This document shows, one piece after another, positions 5,092 to 8,224 of a stretch of DNA of 8,224 bases; position 1 is the stretch's first letter, and every line of letters begins with the position of its first letter. The DNA comes from Gemmatimonadaceae bacterium. GTDB lineage: Bacteria > Latescibacterota > UBA2968 > UBA8231. The stretch lies in the NCBI GenBank assembly GCA_002726335.1, contig PBSR01000058.1, forward strand, positions 1 to 8,224. Reading direction: 5' to 3'. The notes beneath the pieces are model-generated. The model made no database searches. It was not told the origin of the DNA and saw only the letters and a list, made by a program, of their open reading frames with translations. The translations under genes and the position numbers were made by a program.

Positions 5092-8000
5092 TTCCCCTCA
5101 AGCTGGTTCTGCAGAACTTCCTCAGCTACGGCGAGGAGGCGCAGACCCTGGACTTCACCCGCTTCCACGTCGCCTGTCTGTCCGGCGCCAACGGCCACGG
5201 AAAGTCGGCCCTGCTCGACGCCCTCACGTGGTCGCTGTGGGGACAGGCGCGGAAAGGGCGACACGACCGCAAGCCCGATGAAGGCCTGCTGCGCCTCGGG
5301 GCGCGGCAGATGCGTGTCGAATTCACTTTCGAGCTGGACGGCGGCACGCACCGCGTCATCCGCAGTTTCCGACGACGCCCGAAGTCCAGCGTGACCGAGC
5401 TCGAGCTGCAGATCCTCGACCCCGTCTCGGTTACCTACCGCCCGCTGTCCGAGGCCGGTGCCGTCGGCGTCACCCAGAGCCGCATCGACCGTCTGCTGTC
5501 GATGGACTACGAGACCTTCGTCAACTCCGCCTTCCTGCTGCAGGGCCATGCGGATGCGTTCACCAGCAAGGGATCCCGCGAGCGCAAGCAGCTGCTGGCC
5601 CGCATTCTCGGCCTGACCCGCTATGACCGGCTGCAGGACGGCGCCCGGGCCCGACAGCAGGCCCAATCCACCGAGTTGACCGGACTGAGGCAGCGTGCCT
5701 CCATCCTCGACGCCGAATTGGCGGCACGACCCCAGGTAGATGCCGACCTGGAGCGGACGGAGTCCGAATTGGCCGGGCTCGGATCCGGGCTGAAGGAGGC
5801 CGAAGAAAGCCTGCGGCTGTGGTGCGAACGACGGCTGCACGCCGAGACCCTGCGTGCCGACGCCCAACGCTGCGCCGCCGACGCTGACGACCTCGAGGCG
5901 ACATGCCGGCGCATCGATGACAACAGGCGTCTGCTGGACGAACGGCGCGGTACCGACACCGCGATCCTGAGCCGGGCGGATCGGATCGAGGCAGATGCGG
6001 TACGCCTCGTACATCTGCAGAAGGAGGCCGGCCAGCTGGAGCAGCGTCAGGAAGCCTGCCGCACGATCGACACCGCCGCCACAGACCTTGGTCGACAGAT
6101 CGAGACCACCAGGCACCAGGTTGAGCAACGCCGGGCCACGTGGGAATCCCGACGCGACAGTCTCGACGAACGCCTGGCACAGTTCGATCTCGTCCTGCAG
6201 GACGCCGGGCGCATCGAGTCGGAGCACGCCGCTCTCGTGCGCAGTCGTGATGAGCTGGAGACGTCGCGTCGGCATCGCCGCCATTGGGAGGAGCTCACCA
6301 GGGAGCGGGAAACCGCCGTCCACGCCATCGAACTGGAGCAGCGCCGGCTGTTGGAACAACGACGTGGTGTCGAAACGCGGTGGCAGCAGATCAGGCAGCG
6401 AATCGAGGGCGTCGCTGAGCTGTCCCGCGAGATCGATGCGGCCGAGAATGAGCTGGAGGCTGCAGGCAAACGTTCCGATGAAATGCGACTGCTCCGCGAG
6501 GAGGGCACCAGGGTTCGTGCCCAGATGGAACAGGCCCGCCAGCGACTCACCGAACTCGAGGTCGAGGGCCGCGAGCTGACCGAACGGATCGGGGCCCTGA
6601 GTCACGGCGACCTTGCTGAATGCCCGCTGTGCGGCACCGACCTGGACGCCGAGCACGGGCAACGCCTCGACGCCGAGCTCGGTGAACGACAGGCCGAACT
6701 GGCGTCCCATCGTGACCGCCTCGAGCGTGAGGTGGCCGCCATGGACGAGCAGCTGGGAGATCTCGGACTCCGATTCCACCAGCTCGAGTCGGGGGTGTCC
6801 GAACTTGCGCAGCTGCAGGAGCGAGTCGCCCTGCTCCGGGCTCGGCGCCGGCAACTCGACGAGGATGAAGTCGTTGCCGCACAGCTGATGACGGAGGTTT
6901 CCGCTGTGACCAACCGGCTGCAAATGGACGACTTCGCCCTCGAATCGAGGGGCACCCTGGCCGCAACCGATGCCCGGCTCGCCGACCTGGCCTTTGATCC
7001 CGACCGACAGGAGGCGCTGGAGGCCCTTGTACGCGACGGTGCCCAGCTCGATGCTGATCATCGCCTGCTGTTGGGAGCCCGTCAGGATCGTGTACAGACC
7101 GACGCCGAACGCGACCAGGCAGAACTCCATGTGCGCCTGGCTCTCGATGAGCTGAAGTCCAGGTCCTATGCCTCCGTGCACGACGCCGAACTCGAGCGAC
7201 TGCGGCTCGAACGGGAGTCGCTAGGCTACGATGAGGACCGCCAGGCGCTTGTACGCTCGCAGTTGGCCCAGCTTGTCGATGCCCCCATAGAAAACGAGAG
7301 ACTGAGAGCGGCGCGGGAACGTTCACAGTCGACAGCCGAAGATCTCGCCCGTCTCAACGATGAACAGGCTGTGGCGGGGCAACGTGCCGAGGTCCTGAGG
7401 AAGCGTCGTCTCGACCTGTGCTCAGCTCTCGAGGAACTCGCCGATGTCGACGAACGCTGCCGTGAGGCTGTCGTACGCGTCGACGATCTGCGACAGGAGC
7501 GGGACGGTCTGCTGCAGCGCTGCGGATCGCTGCAGTCGCGTCAGCTGCACCTGGCCGGGCTCGCCGAAGAAGCTGCCACCGTCGCCGTCAAGTGCCGGGC
7601 GCTGGAGCGCGACGAGTGGCTCTACGGCCAGCTCGTGGAGGCCTTCGGCAAGGACGGGATTCAGGCGTTGCTGATCGACAGTGCCATCCCCGAAATCGAG
7701 GATGAAACAAACGCGATCCTCAGGCACCTGACCGACAACCGTATTCAGGTCACCATCGAATCGCTCCGCGACCTGAAAGGTGGCGGCAGCCGCGAGACTC
7801 TCGATGTAAAGATCGCCGACGAGATCGGCGAACGCTCCTACGACCTGTACTCGGGAGGAGAGGCGTTCCGCACCGATTTCGCTCTCCGCATCGCACTCTC
7901 CAAGGTGTTGGCCCGCCGCTCCGGTACACGGCTGCGAACGCTGATCATCGACGAGGGATTCGGCACGCAGGACACCCGCGGACTGGAGCAGTTGACGGAG

Positions 8001-8138
8001 GCGATTCAGCAGGTGAGCCGCGACTTCGACAAGGTGCTCGTCGTCACCCACCTCGACGAGCTGAAAGATGCTTTCCCCGTGCGCATCGAGGTCACCAAGG
8101 ACTCGGATCGCGGCTCCCGCTTCGAGATCGTGGACTAG
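5088..8138 (+). CDS. sbcC: Exonuclease SbcCD subunit C (Rad50/SMC-like ATPase)
   Basis: SbcC is the ATPase that clamps DNA and controls the SbcD nuclease. The 1016-residue protein has an N-terminal ATPase half with Walker A GANGHGKS (33-40) and a Q-loop at FLLQG (Q152). A long antiparallel coiled coil follows, about 175-505 and 520-840, rich in Glu, Arg, Leu and Gln. Its apex carries the zinc hook CPLC (C512, C515), through which two complexes join by a shared zinc ion. The C-terminal ATPase half has the ABC signature SGGE (922-925), Walker B LIIDE (D955, E956), D-loop GTQD (959-962) and the switch histidine in VVTH (H988). Length is close to the E. coli protein. The start is TTG overlapping the sbcD stop. 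It appears complete and functional. No clear terminator follows. Confidence 0.96.
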   Translation: MIPLKLVLQNFLSYGEEAQTLDFTRFHVACLSGANGHGKSALLDALTWSLWGQARKGRHDRKPDEGLLRLGARQMRVEFTFELDGGTHRVIRSFRRRPKSSVTELELQILDPVSVTYRPLSEAGAVGVTQSRIDRLLSMDYETFVNSAFLLQGHADAFTSKGSRERKQLLARILGLTRYDRLQDGARARQQAQSTELTGLRQRASILDAELAARPQVDADLERTESELAGLGSGLKEAEESLRLWCERRLHAETLRADAQRCAADADDLEATCRRIDDNRRLLDERRGTDTAILSRADRIEADAVRLVHLQKEAGQLEQRQEACRTIDTAATDLGRQIETTRHQVEQRRATWESRRDSLDERLAQFDLVLQDAGRIESEHAALVRSRDELETSRRHRRHWEELTRERETAVHAIELEQRRLLEQRRGVETRWQQIRQRIEGVAELSREIDAAENELEAAGKRSDEMRLLREEGTRVRAQMEQARQRLTELEVEGRELTERIGALSHGDLAECPLCGTDLDAEHGQRLDAELGERQAELASHRDRLEREVAAMDEQLGDLGLRFHQLESGVSELAQLQERVALLRARRRQLDEDEVVAAQLMTEVSAVTNRLQMDDFALESRGTLAATDARLADLAFDPDRQEALEALVRDGAQLDADHRLLLGARQDRVQTDAERDQAELHVRLALDELKSRSYASVHDAELERLRLERESLGYDEDRQALVRSQLAQLVDAPIENERLRAARERSQSTAEDLARLNDEQAVAGQRAEVLRKRRLDLCSALEELADVDERCREAVVRVDDLRQERDGLLQRCGSLQSRQLHLAGLAEEAATVAVKCRALERDEWLYGQLVEAFGKDGIQALLIDSAIPEIEDETNAILRHLTDNRIQVTIESLRDLKGGGSRETLDVKIADEIGERSYDLYSGGEAFRTDFALRIALSKVLARRSGTRLRTLIIDEGFGTQDTRGLEQLTEAIQQVSRDFDKVLVVTHLDELKDAFPVRIEVTKDSDRGSRFEIVD

Positions 8139-8224
8139 TGCTCTGTTAAGAATTGAAGGTTGTACTTTTTCGTAAGTCGTGGTACCATGGTGACATATGG
8201 TGATTTCTTCAGGAGGTTGCCACC
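8139..8224 (+). promoter_or_regulatory. AT-richer leader with strong ribosome-binding site for a gene starting at the window edge
   Basis: GC content falls to about 43% by my count directly after the sbcC stop. AGGAGG (8211-8216) is followed by 8 bases to the edge, so a start codon at 8225 would be ideally spaced. A weak promoter-like pair TTGTAC (8160-8165) and TACCAT (8183-8188) has a 17-base spacer. ATGGTGA occurs twice, at 8187-8193 and 8197-8203, exactly 10 bases apart. ATG codons at 8187 and 8197 also open frames that stay open to the edge, but neither has a good SD. Confidence 0.45.

Noticed and set aside
5034..7181. 715-residue minus-strand open frame opposite sbcC
   Set aside because: It is antisense to sbcC, whose motifs are fully conserved. 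Long antisense frames are common in GC-rich genes, and the protein shows no recognisable motifs.

Overview
The window comes from a high-GC bacterial chromosome. Coding DNA is GC-rich, GTG and TTG are used as starts, and the promoter and Shine-Dalgarno signals are bacterial. The gene set (GreA, SbcD, SbcC, a sigma-54 enhancer-binding protein) is typical of Gram-negative or related deep lineages. The sequence alone does not support a species or phylum. No tRNA, rRNA or CRISPR array is visible.

Layout. The left edge (1-269, minus strand) holds the 5' part of a gene that runs off the window. It encodes two near-identical tandem zinc-finger-like units (C-x4-C-x9-C-x2-H, each followed by HYQQIRR-Y/H-GRLTPERE). 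A more diverged third unit lies just upstream in the same frame. An intergenic stretch with small hairpins (about 435-575) separates it from a sigma-54-dependent transcriptional activator (576-2945, minus) with two GAF domains, a PAS domain, an AAA+ domain with an intact GAFTGA loop, and a Fis-type helix-turn-helix. A perfect 11-bp dyad (2967-2993) lies between this regulator and greA (3029-3502, minus).

greA has a well-formed sigma-70-type promoter (3597-3625). Its 5' leader contains a strong hairpin with a U-run, positioned as an intrinsic terminator before the start codon. This arrangement resembles the greA leader of Escherichia coli, where premature termination yields short GraL RNAs. 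Divergent from greA is the sbcD-sbcC pair (3841-5091 and 5088-8138, plus strand), whose genes overlap by four bases (TTGA). They encode the Mre11-like nuclease and the Rad50-like ATPase of the SbcCD complex. All catalytic and ATP-binding motifs are intact, as is the CPLC zinc hook. A perfect 16-bp palindrome sits just before the sbcD ribosome-binding site.

The last 86 bases (8139-8224) fall to about 43% GC by my count. They carry a perfect AGGAGG ending 8 bases from the window edge, so another plus-strand gene probably begins at or near position 8225.

How the genes relate. SbcC and SbcD form one machine that opens hairpin and protein-blocked DNA ends. GreA rescues backtracked RNA polymerase. 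The sigma-54 activator senses an unknown ligand through its GAF/PAS region and activates unknown targets. The most interesting points are the greA leader attenuator, the tandem zinc-finger protein at the left edge, and the palindromes next to the regulator and sbcD. I do not see a clearly new multi-gene system.
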